NCBI GenBank assembly: GCA_963513935.1
Contig: OY740768.1
Coordinates: 18,723,177-18,787,176, forward strand
Direction of reading: 5' to 3'
Length of the DNA: 64,000 bases
Origin: Aphrophora alni
Lineage: Eukaryota > Arthropoda > Insecta > Hemiptera > Aphrophoridae
Positions 1 to 11,821 of the stretch are shown here, in pieces. Made by a program: the position numbers and the translations under genes. Each line of letters opens with the position of its first letter. Position 1 is the stretch's first letter. The notes under the pieces are model-generated. The model searched no databases. It saw nothing but the letters and a program-made list of their open reading frames with translations, and was not told the origin of the DNA.

Positions 1-186
1 CAAATTCTTCTTTTTTTTACCAACGTTACAACTCATTCTTTTGGTCCCCGGTCTTTCTAGTATGTAAATTATTTTTAAATAACGTCAGTTTGGTTTCATC
101 ACGGCGAACAATCGTCTAAAACCTCTCGGCTATGGTGGTGATTATACATCAAACTACAACAGAATTGAGTTGATAAGATTTCTTAC

Positions 187-3100
187 CTGGAGGAGATCTG
201 TCTCTGTATGGCAAGTTTCTTCTCGATGAGTTCAATTGGGAACTGAGGCAACTCGTAAGGTGCAGATAGTTCGTTAGCCATGTTATCCTCACTGGCTTGG
301 CTGAACCCAGGCATGGGTGTGCTGTAAGGGGGCGAATCACTGCCTGAAACAAGAAATATCAATACTTGAGTAATCCAGATTGTGATACGGAAATACATTG
401 AGAATAAACATTACGCAAACAGAAATACGCATTCAAGTGAAGGCTGTGGTAATTAAAAACAACAGTATAGAGCCTCCTAAGATCCGCACTCTTCATCTGT
501 TCTGAGGGCTTTCCTATGACCTCCTGTGCAGGTATCTTGATCTATTTCTGATGGGATGAATTTCACCGGGAAAAAATGTGAAATTTGTAACATACGGAGT
601 CTGTGGGATTCTTAGTGACCTCTCAACATACTTGACCAAGTGGGTCTCTGGTGGTGTGAATCATCATTTCCTAGCTGCTCGTGGGAACAACATGAAGAGA
701 GAAATTAAAAATAACAAAACTTATGCAGGATGTCACTACTTAACATGCTGATAAAATGAAACTTGCCCTTAGGTAATAACTATCAGCATGGCGAGTCCTC
801 CACTTGGTCGAGATTACCTCGACAATGTGGAGTTAATAAACCTACCAGAGAAAGGTCAAACAGGTACTCAGGAGGAACCGCTTTCCTGAAAGAAGAAGCA
901 CGCAATAAAGAGCAGAAGACATGCCAGAAAGGCCTCAGAAAAATGGAAGAAGGAACATTCCGCTGCGACAACGTAGCGGGATAGATCACCCCGTGAGAGT
1001 GACGGAACCTGAACCTTCTACCATGAGGGAGAGTAGATCCCACACCATCTATTAGTAGAATGCGATGCAATAATACATAAAAGGGCTAGAAGTATGTGAA
1101 AGGAGATATCTACCCTTAACCTCCTTCATGTTCAGCATTTCATACATCAGTTGGGGCTGAAGGGGCTTCTAATAGACGGGAGTTCACCATCTTACAAGAA
1201 ATAGGAGGGCATTGTAGATATCTAGAGGCCACACTGCATTTAAACCCCACATAACTACTAATACTAAACAAAACTTAAAAACTGTATGTATTAATTTAAA
1301 AAATAATAATAAATAAAAAACATAGATACGAGTATTTAATACTTAAATACTGTAAAATATAAGTAGCTACTCTTCCCCTAACCTCCTTCTCAGACGTTCA
1401 TACCACATCGTCCATTTTTAGACGGTAATTCCATTGTTTCTATCTCTTATTATTTCCTCAATTTTTATCTGATTCCACCAGTTTGGATAAAATTGTATAA
1501 TTAAAGAAAGAAGCTTTCGTAAGATTTATATTTTTTCTCTAGTTATTTAAAGGGGAAAACCTCTCAGCAATGACCGCATTATATAAAAAGGACATAAGAC
1601 CTCTAGCTTTAGAATACTCTAATATCGTCAGGTTTGGAATAAAACAAGAGTTGGTAAAGATAGAAAGAGAATCTAATTCAAGACTATATAAGTAAAGTTG
1701 TAGAACCAGCTAGTAGTCCTCGGGATTACCACGCCCGTAATCTGTATGATTTACAGCAACGTGCAAGAAACGTTTAACGTCTGTGTAGTTTAGAGGCCAA
1801 GAACATATCATTGCCGTAACTAAAACAAAAGATAAGATATAAGAAAAGTAACTCCTAGCTCTTAAATACTCACAGTGTCAGGTTCGGAAGAATGAATCCC
1901 GATTGGTTCACCCGTATTTTAAGCCGGATAATTGTAATTTTGTTTAAATCAATTTATACCTTCTGAAAATGTTTTAAAAAGTCAATTTTTGTACGTCTCA
2001 ACGAGAAATAAACAGCCTGCCAGCGCGATCAGCTCATTTTTTCCCCGCAAAAAAATTAACCGAATTATATTTATAGGTTTTGAAATTTTGACAACTCTTT
2101 TTCATACTTAATTTAATGTAAAAAACAAATTGGTTAAATGTTTGGATCATGCAAAATGGCTGATAGAAGATTTTTAAGTTTGTAAAAATATGCATTCAAT
2201 TTGTTTTAAGTGTATATGTTGAAGAGCATCTGAAAGTTACGATAAAAATTATTTTTATACGAGAGCGACAGTAGATTTGTATTCAATATTAATTAATAGA
2301 TTATTCGTTGAATATATGTTTAAATATACTGAAATAGAAACGGAGCGTGATGACGTCATGAACGCGGCGATTCTCATCTCTTTCTAGTATACGCACGCCT
2401 ACATAATTACTCTGGCTTGAAGCGAGTATAAAAACTAACTTTTATAAAAAGTTTCAAAAGGTATAAACAGACTTGAATAAAACAGCCGCTAGCTCTTAGA
2501 CTATCGTTATAAATGACCCCCCCCCCAGGGAGTTACTGTAGGCAGTGTATCTGAATTCTTAGGTTAATTAAAACTTTTTGCTCACGACAAAAACTAAAAA
2601 TTTGCCTTCACTACCTACACATTGTCAAGATCTATTTTGTGCAAAAAACCGTGATGATCAGTCAAGTGGTTTTCAAGAAACAGATATATCTTTTTGTAAT
2701 AACTGAAAAGAACAATCTGTAGTTACAAAAATTTTACCAAATAATATCGGGTAATTTCACAAAATTACAAAATAAAGTCAAGGCAAGCATTGTTCTAGAT
2801 AATTACCGAAATTACAGACACAAAATATATTATTATTCTAGATAATTACAGAAATTATTGACAAAAAATATATAATTTTTCTACACAAGTATCTAAATTA
2901 ATGACAACAAACACATTTCGAAAACTATTTAATTAACCGATAATTATTACTGTTTGCTCTCAACAATGTGTTGTATTTAATTTTTAATTTGGGAAACAAA
3001 TTTGGATTGATCAAAAATTTGAAATAAGCTACACAATAGTGTAAGAATACCTTTAGGAACTTACAAATCAGCATCCTGTTCCTTGAAAGTTTTAAAACTA

Positions 3101-3539
3101 TTACACCATTCGTTACTATAACAACCAATTTTTCACATTTAATAACAGCTAATTCATAACAATAACCTAACAATCATTTATAGGTTAGGTTACACGATTA
3201 CATCCAGGAAATATTATCATCATAACATATTCTGTTATGATATGTACATGCTATTGGTGAAACTATAAACGAAACCTTTCTCACGCAATTCTCACAGTAT
3301 TTTTGAACGACACAAAGTTCTTAAAATGATGGACAAGGTTGTAATACATTAACTAAGAAACTTTACCATTCCAGTTTGTCAATCACGACCTAGTTTAGAA
3401 AATATAAAAATATAAACTTGCAATAAATAGCTCTACAGTTCGTATTGTAATATAACTGGTATACGTGGCACAATATTTACAATTCCCACTTACCATCGGA
3501 CTGTGTGTCGTAATTACTACTAATACCTCTTTGGGACAT
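187..3539 (-). CDS. 5' end of an unrecognised host gene: coding exons 1 and 2
   Basis: Two minus-strand exons join in frame. Exon 1 (3539 to 3494, 46 nt) starts with ATG and encodes MSQRGISSNYDTQSD plus one base; it ends at a strong donor (GATG|GTAAGTGG). Exon 2 (343 to 187, 157 nt) follows an acceptor (CTTGTTTCAG|GCAGTG), completes a glycine codon, stays open for about 52 codons and ends at a donor (CTCCAG|GTAAGA). The N-terminus is polar and rich in Ser, Pro and Gln (SPPYSTPMPGF) and looks disordered. It then turns into a charged segment (PIELIEKKLAIQRQISS) that could begin a helix or coiled coil. I see no signal peptide, membrane segment or catalytic motif. The remaining exons must lie left of position 1. 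I do not recognise the family. The splice sites and phase agreement make a real gene likely, but only conservation or RNA evidence would prove it. Confidence 0.62.
985..1255 (+). pseudogene. Broken non-LTR retrotransposon ORF2 C-terminal tail
   Basis: The + strand around 1045-1180 translates as a degenerate tail typical of non-LTR reverse transcriptases. The stretch HLLVECDAIIHKRA is followed, after a stop, by HVQHFIHQLGLKGLL. In R1/Jockey-type elements this zone holds a CCHC-like motif just after the RNase H or connection region. Upstream in the same frame, a remnant reading HEGE-(stop)-IPHH keeps the approximate spacing to the His and Cys. Stops interrupt the frame at least four times, so this is not functional. 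It lies antisense inside the host gene's first intron. The 5' limit is uncertain. Confidence 0.5.
1588..1760 (+). repeat. Dispersed repeat family A, copy 1
   Basis: This stretch shares a core with 40045-40190, 47597-47720 and 60838-60970: GAATACTCTAATATCGTCAG, then an ACAAGAG block, a GAAAGA..GA-rich block, ATCTAA.TCAAGACTA and a CCAGCTAGT block. A truncated second copy follows at about 1850-1900 (CCTAGCTCTTAAATACTCAC) and a smaller piece at 2484-2516. The size of about 150 bp and the lack of an ORF suggest a SINE or a MITE. I found no clear tRNA-like box A or box B. Confidence 0.6.
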
Positions 3540-4019
3540 CAGTAACACACTAAATAAATCCACCACAGGCTTGAATATCTCCACTAAATGTTACAATAAT
3601 TTAATAAATCGCACGAATAAATGAGCAGATACACTGAGAATTTAAACAAACCTTAAATACAAACTTAACCTGTAAGGTTGTGAAGTCAAATCAGCTGATC
3701 AGTAAGATAAGACTAAATTTATGCGCCGTAGGGATTATGATAAACAGGTCGTTAAGGATTTGTTGACAAGTTATGACATGTCACGTTGATAAGAAAAATA
3801 CGTGCCGATAAATGAACTGCCAAGTTACTTATTGATAGCGAACAATAAATTTTGAACATCGGTGTTCCTGGTAATAATGATGACAGTAGTTTATGATTTT
3901 CCAATTGAGATACAGTATTTGACTTCCTTGGATATACAGTATGTAGTATAAAGTCAAGTGATGAGTTCAAAATTGATGTCAAGGTTTTTCCCGTTTATAA
4001 AAAGTGGTTTTGGAATGAT
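3540..4019. other. 5' flank of the host gene
   Basis: This is immediately upstream of the predicted start codon at 3539 (minus strand). I see no convincing TATA box or initiator, so promoter elements cannot be assigned. The sequence is AT-rich with no coding signal. Several in-frame stops make the minus-strand reading at 3752-3982 unlikely to be a gene. Confidence 0.35.
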
Positions 4020-4660
4020 ATCGGCGTGTCGTCTGTATAAACGAGTGGACTGATTTTAATGAAATTTGGTAAACTGTTAAGCTTAATCTTATAGAGAAGT
4101 GCGCCAAATCGCAAGTAAAAGAAAATGAAGGTGAGGAATAATTGTCAAAAAACGAAAATGAATTTTGGGTAATCATAAAAAAACTCAAAATTTAGAGTAC
4201 GTGACGCAAGACAAAAACGCAACATTTTGATTTTCACAAAATCAGTTATAACGTTTTTGATAGACAAATAAAAAATATGTAGCTCCTAAAAATCGAAATA
4301 AAACTAATTCGTTTTCTCCTTAAAAATATTGATTTTTCAGTTGTCCGTAAAAAAATAATAAAGGGTCTAGCGTGTGCTGAAACCACACAGCTAATAATAA
4401 GGACAGTTATTTTTATAAAATTGAAGTCTTTTGAGCAGCGGCCTAACTCCAAAATATTAATTCCCTCTTCAAATAAACACACATATTTGTAATCAGAATA
4501 ACTTCTAGTTTTATTTGATACCCCACACATATATTCAAAATATATTTTCCTATATGTGGGACAATATATAGGATTTATGGTCTTGTATATATAGACTGAC
4601 AGACACGCACGTGAAATTATAAAGGTTTTTGGTTTTTCCTACCCTAAAAACTGTTGTAAA
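4020..4660 (+). repeat. Dispersed repeat family B, copy 1
   Basis: It includes GAGTGGACTGATTTTAATGA near 4045, a TATTTGATACCCCACACATAT block near 4510, a TATATGTGGGACA block near 4552, TATAGGATTTATGGTCTTG near 4567 and GACAGACACGCACGTGA near 4599. The same blocks recur in the same order at 33650-33950, and in reverse complement at 45840-46620. No TIRs or protein are recognisable. It may be the non-coding part of a larger transposon. Confidence 0.6.
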
Positions 4661-5124
4661 ACTGTTTACAAAGACTTAAATTCTCAAAAGGGGTTGAACA
4701 GATTATGTACAAGTTTTGGTGAAATATGAAAATTAATCTAACAGACAAGTGTGTTAAACTGGAAGGAAAACAAAATTACGGTTCTGTAATACACGGGAAG
4801 GAAAATTTATAGTTATCATTAAAACTCATTAATAACTTTACACGGGAAGGAAAATGTAATTAAAACTCATGAATGAGTTTATGCCACAAGTGTAAGAAAT
4901 ATAAAAATATCTGTCGTATAAATTAAATAAAAGATGATATGAAGGGAGGGGGGGACATACCAACTTATCTATGCCTCAACATAGAATGTAAAAGCATATA
5001 TCTTAAATAAAAAACCCAAAAGTTGATTTCTTTGGCCATATAGGAAATGTTAAATTGTATTGGTAGAGTAAGGGTTCTTTATCCATTAGAATAATTTGTT
5101 TCACAAGTTTTCTGAACCACGTAT
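4661..5124. other. Unannotated AT-rich spacer
   Basis: It contains a short direct duplication, ACACGGGAAGGAAAA(T), at about 4792 and 4837. There is also a G-rich run near 4947. No gene is seen. Confidence 0.5.
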
Positions 5125-5531
5125 TTGTGTAGATATTTAATTTTTAACGTCTGCTACGCTCTAACGGGGCTCATAGAGTTGTATATAAGAAGTTTAAACT
5201 CATTTCGCTCGTGCCAGCTTAATGTGCGAAGGAAAGTGCATTTGCACAGGATAGGAGTCTATCGTGGCGAAACTGTGTGTAGACTGTGCGGGAAGGATGA
5301 GGAGACAGCGGAACATATAATTTTCAAATGTGAGGTCCTGAACTAATAAGAGGCGAAAGGTTTTCCAAATTCCAAATTCCTGGGGAACTTGGAAGAGCTA
5401 GTTAGTGGATTACTTAGACTTGTAAGGGGAACAAACCTAAGCTAGAATGCTTAGGCTTTAGTTACACAGTAGGCCATAGGTCGCGGTGCCAGGGCTGGTG
5501 CCTAAACCACCTTAAACTCCAATCAATCAAT
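5125..5531 (+). pseudogene. Truncated non-LTR retrotransposon 3' end (R1-like ORF2 tail plus 3' UTR)
   Basis: The + strand encodes the carboxy end of a non-LTR reverse transcriptase: LTGLIELYIRSLNSF, then HLHRIGVYRGET, then the zinc-knuckle-like VCRLCGKDEETAEHIIFKC at about 5278-5334. Two stops follow. A shifted frame continues as NLEELVSGLLRLVRGTNL, typical of the last residues of R1/LOA-type ORF2 proteins. A roughly 100 bp 3' UTR ends in a short AATCAATCAA tail (5521-5530), the kind of short-repeat 3' end these elements leave instead of long poly(A). The insertion is heavily 5'-truncated. The reverse transcriptase core and endonuclease are absent. Confidence 0.8.
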
Positions 5532-8500
5532 ATGTTAAGGATCCGTCATTCGCTATGTCGCTGTTGTTAACCCGGCTCGGGGGATCTCATAACTAAACGC
5601 CACATTTCCTTTAGAGATCAGGATTAGAAATTACATTTTTGACCATAACTTTGCTATTTGTCATCTTAGAGGTGTATAGTTGGTACCCCTGCATGCAGAA
5701 TAGAAATCTGTAAAATTTTATCTAATTTAGTACGTTATACGTTGAATAACATACAAGATAGTAAACAAAAGGTTGTTTAAAATGGCCACCATTTTTACTA
5801 TTCCAATTAGATTATTCTGAATTTCAATAGTTCTATATGACCACTGTATAGTCCCATATATCAAATTTCACGTAAAAAAAAAAAAATTACAATTCGGTGT
5901 AAGATGAAAAATTGTGAAATAGTGAAGAAGACTGAAACATTATCTCATGAATATGAAGTCTGACATAAAACTTTAAAACACGTTTTACAGAATAATTAAA
6001 ACTAGACCAGTAGCGATAGGAGTAACAATATGAATAAACCAAATATATTAAAAATTTGGATCGTTCATTTTTTCACTAACTTAAAATATTTCCACTTATG
6101 TGGAACTGAGTTAAAGGTTATACTTGTCCCAAACTACTAAAAAAAAAAATCCAAAAATTGTTGACCACAAATTGCATTACTACATGTGTTTTTAATTGTA
6201 ATGATATTCAATACTTATTATTGTCTTTTAGTTTTTGTAAAATTACGTTTTGAATTTATTGAGGGAAAAAGACTCTAGAGGAAAGTACAAAAAACATATC
6301 CATAACTCTTTCCTCTTTACCTAGCAATTTCATAGAGTTGTGTTTCATCTGCTTTCTCAAGGAACCGGGAAAATCCTGTGAGCTCTATAACAGTAGTGCC
6401 TGCCATAATGGAGGTATGCCAAAACATTGGCGCCTCTAAATTGCCTAACTTGACGTTAACAGGGGGTTAAAGTTTTTACAGACAACTTTGTTTTATATTA
6501 TACAAAAGACTGTACAGAGCAGGGCCAATGACCCATTGTAAGCCTTTGTTGTAATAGACCAAGTATCTTGAACTTCCAGCGACAATAGAGACTATTTGAT
6601 GCACATTGTAAAGAATATAGCCTACTTTATACGTAATACCTGGATGCTTTAGCACACACTATAGGACTAGATACGAGAAAAAACTAGAAAAAAGTTAGGT
6701 TCTCAATGAAATAATCCACTTGAATACAGTATATTTTTAAATAGTAATACACAATAACACATCCTATGCTACAATACGAGCTAATCTTGTATCTATATTT
6801 GTAAATTTCCTCCAAAACGATTCTGTACGAATTTTTAGAAGAATATTAATTTAAAAGAAGTGAATATTGAAAGTAATATTTTCCCGGTTTAATCCGGAAA
6901 AGACAGCTGGAGATTTGTCCCGTACTGCTATGTACGAGTAGTTATGCATTAACACCAGTTGCGCTAGTAACATATTGCTTCTATCAGTAGTAGTTATGTA
7001 TTTGAAATCAGCTGTTCTTATTAATTTAGCTAGCAGTAATGTAAAAACAATGCACACACTATTATTGTTGTCATTATTTTGTGAGAAATATTACTGAGCA
7101 ATTCTGATAAAATGTCTAACAAATATTTAAATGATACATTGCAATTATCATATAGTTTATTAAGTAAAGTAGCGGAAGCTACAAATCATCTGCTTAAATA
7201 AATGAAGTTTGAAATGTGGAAATTATAACCTTTAATCTTTGTAAATGTTTGGTTAAAAACTTATACTTTTTGGGGGTAATTACATTATGTTGATAAATTA
7301 TACTTTTTATTATTATTATTATTTACAGTGTGATGAAAAGTATCGTTCATAACTCGTACCTAAAGTGTTATTCCGATCCTGAATAGTACGAGAAGTGATC
7401 GTGTACCGGAATAGACCACTTTCTATAATATTCCATTTTGCGAGTTTACATAAAAATAAGTTACCATAGCAACCAATATAATAATACAAAATAACAGCTG
7501 ATTAGGTTATCAGCTCTGATAACTCAACATAAAGATAGACCTAGACCAGGTTTTTAAACTTGATTTTTGTCTAAAATTTGTTTAACTATTTAAATCTGAT
7601 TCAATAAATGAACCTATACAAATTGTTCCTTCTTTTCTCTTAAATTGATTCCGCGACAAAATCACTCAACATAAAACTCTCAACTCTTTATGTGTGACTT
7701 ATGTTCTAAATAACGATACTGTATAATAGCTGACGACTAAAATTATATTGAGGTTAAGTTACCAATGAAATAAGCAGGTACCAGCTTGTAAAAATTATTC
7801 AAATGAGTATTTCCAAGGTTAATACTGTTCAGTGAAATGTTTTGTCCAACAGTTTCATAATGATGGCAGGTAAGATATTTATAAATTTTATCAAAATCAG
7901 TTAGGCTAATTTTGATGTAAAGGAATATCTATGTCTAAGATACACTTTAACTTTTTAACGGATAATCGTAGTTTCCAAATATTTTAAAAGTTTTACAGCA
8001 TTTAAAAAAGTGAATTTTTAACAAATAGATTTACACTTATTTTAATAATATTAAAACGCACTAAAAATTTCATTAAAACCGGTCAATTCCGTTATCGAGA
8101 TTATAATTCGATGGAATAACGGAAACAATGTGACCTTAATGCGTTCGTAATTCATGCTTACTGCAAAGAACGTATAAAAATCGGACAACCGAAATGTTTC
8201 TTTTTTTTAAATTGACTTTCATAAGAGAGGAAGCTACCTATTATTTCATTGGCAAGAGTATTTTGTTCCACTGACTTTTATTGACTCAATGAGAAGAAGA
8301 CCCACAAAGTTGGGCCAAAGTACGACAATTGTTTGGCTAAATGTATCTCTTGATAGAAATACAAGTACTTGGCCATGTGTTATAACGACTCAATAAAACA
8401 CGATCCATGAGCCAATGAGTCATTTTGTTTACACATATTGGACGAAAGAGACACTTGGCACTGCCAACATGTTTACAAACACATTCTTGACAATTAATTT

Positions 8501-9002
8501 GTATTAATTGTTACATGGGTCACAAATAAAATTCTTGTAGGTTACGTTCTTTCGAATTGTTCCAAAATAATTCCTACTTAAAAACAGTCTATAGTGTCAC
8601 TTGTGTCCGGTGCTGGGCGGTAGAGGAAGAGGTGGATTATGTCGGAAAATAACACCGTTCCACAAACATTGACTTTGCCTCCGAATCGCCAGCTACCTGA
8701 GACTTGCCCTCCTCGTACCCCTTAACGTTTACTTCGAGAATAGTACAGCGTTTTCACCCGATCTGCGAAGTGCCTTCTTAGGCCTATTCCACTATACAGT
8801 CGGAAAACTTGTACATATAAGTTGGTTCCGAGATAAATTATTACCTTTAATTTCTAATCCAAGACAGTCTAGATTTTGTTTTTCTAATTGCAATATGAAA
8901 TCTATATATAGACACTGTTATAGATATAGAAACTGGCTGTTGATGTCGTACTCTGTAGGAAGTTTTAAATTATACCTCCATAAACTCAATGTTAGATCGG
9001 CT
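5532..9002. other. Long AT-rich region without recognised genes
   Basis: I see no convincing exon, RNA gene or transposon protein. A GC-richer patch at 8590-8730 has a 25-codon ATG frame beginning MSENNTVPQTLTLPPN at 8640, but it lacks a splice donor or any family signature. Short TTATTATTATTATT and T/A homopolymers occur near 7307 and 8197. Confidence 0.45.
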
Positions 9003-9085
9003 GCACACTAGAGAGATTCGATACATATCTTAAGGTCGTAAACGATAAAAGATAATTGTTTATAAGATAGGTATCGTTAGTGCGC
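9003..9085. repeat. Short inverted repeat (MITE-like or hairpin)
   Basis: The left arm at about 9003-9033 (GCACACTA...CGATACATATCTTA) pairs with the right arm at about 9060-9085 (TAAGATAGGTATCGTTAGTGCGC). The total length is about 83 bp. It may be a tiny MITE or a chance hairpin. Confidence 0.4.
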
Positions 9086-10100
9086 GTTTCCATCGTGTTG
9101 TAACGTGTCCATTACGTGGATTATGTTTTCGCCGCTGTTTCTTCTCTCTTGACCAACTCTTGTTCTCTTCCGACTCTGCCGTTTCTAGAGTATTCGAGGA
9201 CTATGTATCTATTTTCTTACATCTCATCTTCTCAATTTGACAAATTTGTTGGTTTTGGGTTCAGGAGTGTTTTAAGCTCTGTTTTTATTAAGATAATGGA
9301 AAAAGATTTTCACATTTATTTAAGCAGTCAAATTCCTTTTACAGTACAATTATATTCACCATGGAGGGTAAAATAAATTACCTTTTCTTGACACTCTTGT
9401 CACAAGGGTGGACGTTCACTTTGGGTTTAATATTTACAGGAAACCTACAATAGCTCATTACATAACAAGATTAATATCTTGAAACTGACACAAAAAGAGC
9501 CGCTTTTAATATTATGACGTCTTTTATATTTTCCACTCTCGCTGATTAATTTCAATAAGAAGATTAACTATTTTTATGACGTAGCTGTTTTGAATGGTTT
9601 CTAAGGGGAAAAAAAGTTATTATAATTTTTTTTTAAAGTAAGTATTGTAAAAGCAGATAAAAGATAGCTATTTTTGACAAAATAAGAAGAAAAAAACTAC
9701 AAAGTAGAGTTAAAAACTATTAAATATACAAAACTATTTAAATAAGCTATCCTGATTTTCCGATAATCCAAATAACTAATTCCAAGTACAGTTGATAAAA
9801 AGATAAGAATTTACTCTCAACATACTGGTCAGACAAGATGTAATATTTAAATTAAAACCAAAGAACATTTTTCTAGTTTACGATATGCTAGATTATAAAA
9901 ATTTACAGTTGGCCATATAAATGAGCCAAAACTCTGCGTTTGGAAAAACATAAAGGATATTACGACACTGGATGCTTAAGAGTCAATTTTCATTAATAAA
10001 AACACTAGAGTTAATAAAAGCCCAAGACCGATTATTGCTTTGAGATTTGTTTTTTCCCTTAAACAATTCAAACGTTTTTCTTCCTCGTTTAAAGTTGGAA

Positions 10101-10104
<4 letters not shown>
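9086..10104. other. AT-rich spacer
   Basis: No recognisable gene. The 86-codon frame at 9116-9376 has no family signature and no splice context. Confidence 0.45.

Positions 10105-10159
<55 letters not shown>
10105..10159. repeat. (AT)n microsatellite
   Basis: About 27 AT units lie directly left of the mariner relic. A shorter TATATATA run lies directly after the relic's right end near 12178. This is consistent with insertion of a TA-targeting element into a TA-rich tract. Confidence 0.95.
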
Positions 10160-10160
<1 letters not shown>

Positions 10161-10740
10161 TCCATCTTTGTCATCTTGATCGTAAGACTAATTCTAATCC
10201 AAGCGGCACACTGTTGCGACTGCTCAATATTGTAATTTGCGAACACGTGTTTTTGTCTCTCGTTACGGAAATGAAATTGCGAAATATTGCGCAACGGTGT
10301 GTCATATCTTTGTGTTAAACTTGGTGAGAATGCGACGTCACACACTCTTCAGAAGGCTTTTGGAAATGAGGTTCTGCCAAGAGTTCAAGTTTTTCGTTGG
10401 CATTAATTGTTTTATGAAGACAGAACGAATGTTGAAGATGAAGACCGCAGCTGACAACCATCAACCTCACGGACAGTAGAAGAAGCCAACATCAATCGGG
10501 ATACTGTTTGCCAAATAATAACTGAAGATTTGTGCACGAGAATAATTTGTACAGAAATGGTCTCTAAAAATCTCACAGAGGAACACCGAGAAGCACGGAA
10601 AATGTGGCAGCTGATTTGTCTAAACAAGTGGAAATCAACCCAGATTTATTAAACCGTGTTATCACTTCTGATAAAAGTTGGGTTTTCCAATACGATCCAT
10701 AGACAAGACGTCAAAATTCGCAATGGTGTTTCAAGGGGAC

Positions 10741-11182
10741 GTGAGGTTGGCTCGACACTTTGAGGAACTAGGGTCATCTGTTCAAACTCCTGCTTAATGA
10801 GTAACCCTTCTTGGAATTGGAGGCGTTTGTTTGTTCGATCAGCCGAAGAGTGACACTCAAGTGACGATGTTCGTCGTCTGTCAGAATAGTATGACTTGTT
10901 ATTCGCGGGAGTATTCTAGGGTCTTGGCTAACCTGGTATCCTTTAAAACTAACAGAAAGCACAATACCAATCATAACTATTCTGAACTCATAAGGCACTG
11001 TTGAAGTTTATTTAAGTATCCAATTCGATGATATGTCGTATTGTCGTGGGCCATACTTCCTAACCTAACCTATACCCGCCCGACTTTTTTTTATACCTGA
11101 TCCGTTCACATTTCCAGGAAGTGAGTGCTATTGGCTGGGGCGGCCAATATGTCGGGCCAACTCCACGTCGAGCCAACTCCAC
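10741..11182. mobile_element. 442-bp MITE inserted in the mariner relic, 3-bp target duplication
   Basis: Its 16-bp ends match with two differences: left GTGAGGTTGGCTCGAC and right, reverse-complemented, GTGGAGTTGGCTCGAC. GAC flanks it on both sides (10738-10740 and 11183-11185). Removing the insert plus one GAC restores the mariner reading frame exactly (…CFKG|TPK…), which fixes both borders. The right end carries a second adjacent copy of the terminal motif (GTCGGGCCAACTCCAC at 11151-11166). The interior has no transposase. A 3-bp duplication is seen in PIF/Harbinger and CACTA elements, but the GAC target and these ends fit neither well, so the superfamily is open. Confidence 0.8.
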
Positions 11183-11415
11183 GACACCAAAATAAGTTCG
11201 CATGTCCAAGTCAAAAGTGAAATGCATGCTTTTGTGCTTCTTTGATTCCAAAAGCATTGTTCATAAAGAGTGGGTGCCTCCTGGCCAAATAGTTAATCAA
11301 TATTTTTAAAAAGAAATTCTAGAAAGATTTCGAAAACTAATCACCCGTGTCCGTACAAACAGTTTTAATAACTGAATTCATCATCGAGATAATGCGCCAT
11401 CCCACATAATATAAC

Positions 11416-11821
11416 CAGTGGCGGCGATAGCGGGCTCGCAGAGCCCGCGAGCTGGGAGGGCCCGCGAGCCTTGACCGGGATTTTTCGGGAAATTTTACCG
11501 GGACCCGGAACCGCGACGGGCCCTACCACACGCCCCCCCCTATCATAACAATATTTTTATGAGTATTGTCAAGAAATTACTAAAATAAGGTAAAATGTCT
11601 TCAGACAAGATTGTACATCGTGCATCCAAAACGGCAATAACCATTATTTTTTAGAGAGCAGTATTTATTATTTAATGTCATGATACGAAGTTTGTGTATT
11701 GTTTACCGTTGGCCGATAAGTAATTTAGCTATCGCTACGTCGCGCATCGCGGTGACTCACCGGCGCCGGCCGGCGAAAAGATTGGGGGGGGGGGTCCCGC
11801 GGGTTCTTATCGCCGCCACTG
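11416..11821. mobile_element. 406-bp GC-rich hAT-type MITE inserted in the mariner relic
   Basis: The ends read CAGTGGCGGCGATA on the left and the same 14 bases, reverse-complemented, on the right. The flanks are AATATAAC (11408-11415) and AATATAAT (11822-11829), an 8-bp target duplication with one mismatch. CAGTG-type ends plus 8 bp are characteristic of hAT transposons. It sits between the mariner's second and third catalytic blocks. The interior is strikingly GC-rich for this window and holds C and G runs near 11531 and 11784. It has no transposase frame. Confidence 0.82.

Larger units (their letters stand above)
344..3493 (-). other. Long first intron of the host gene
   Basis: This roughly 3.15 kb interval lies between the two predicted exons. 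It contains a broken non-LTR reverse-transcriptase tail (about 985-1255, opposite strand), a copy of dispersed repeat family A (1588-1760) and partial pieces of the same family near 1850-1900 and 2484-2516. A C9 run lies at 2518-2526. A short palindrome, TGACGTCA, lies near 2351. The rest is AT-rich sequence without recognisable coding content. Confidence 0.5.

Noticed and set aside
8640..8726. 25-codon ATG frame in a GC-richer patch (MSENNTVPQTLTLPPN)
   Set aside because: No splice donor in frame before the stop and no recognised family; could be a small peptide or UTR but cannot be supported.
9983..10345. Open frames with Tyr-Ile repeats on both strands
   Set aside because: Produced by the (AT)n tract; the flanking + strand is the mariner relic.
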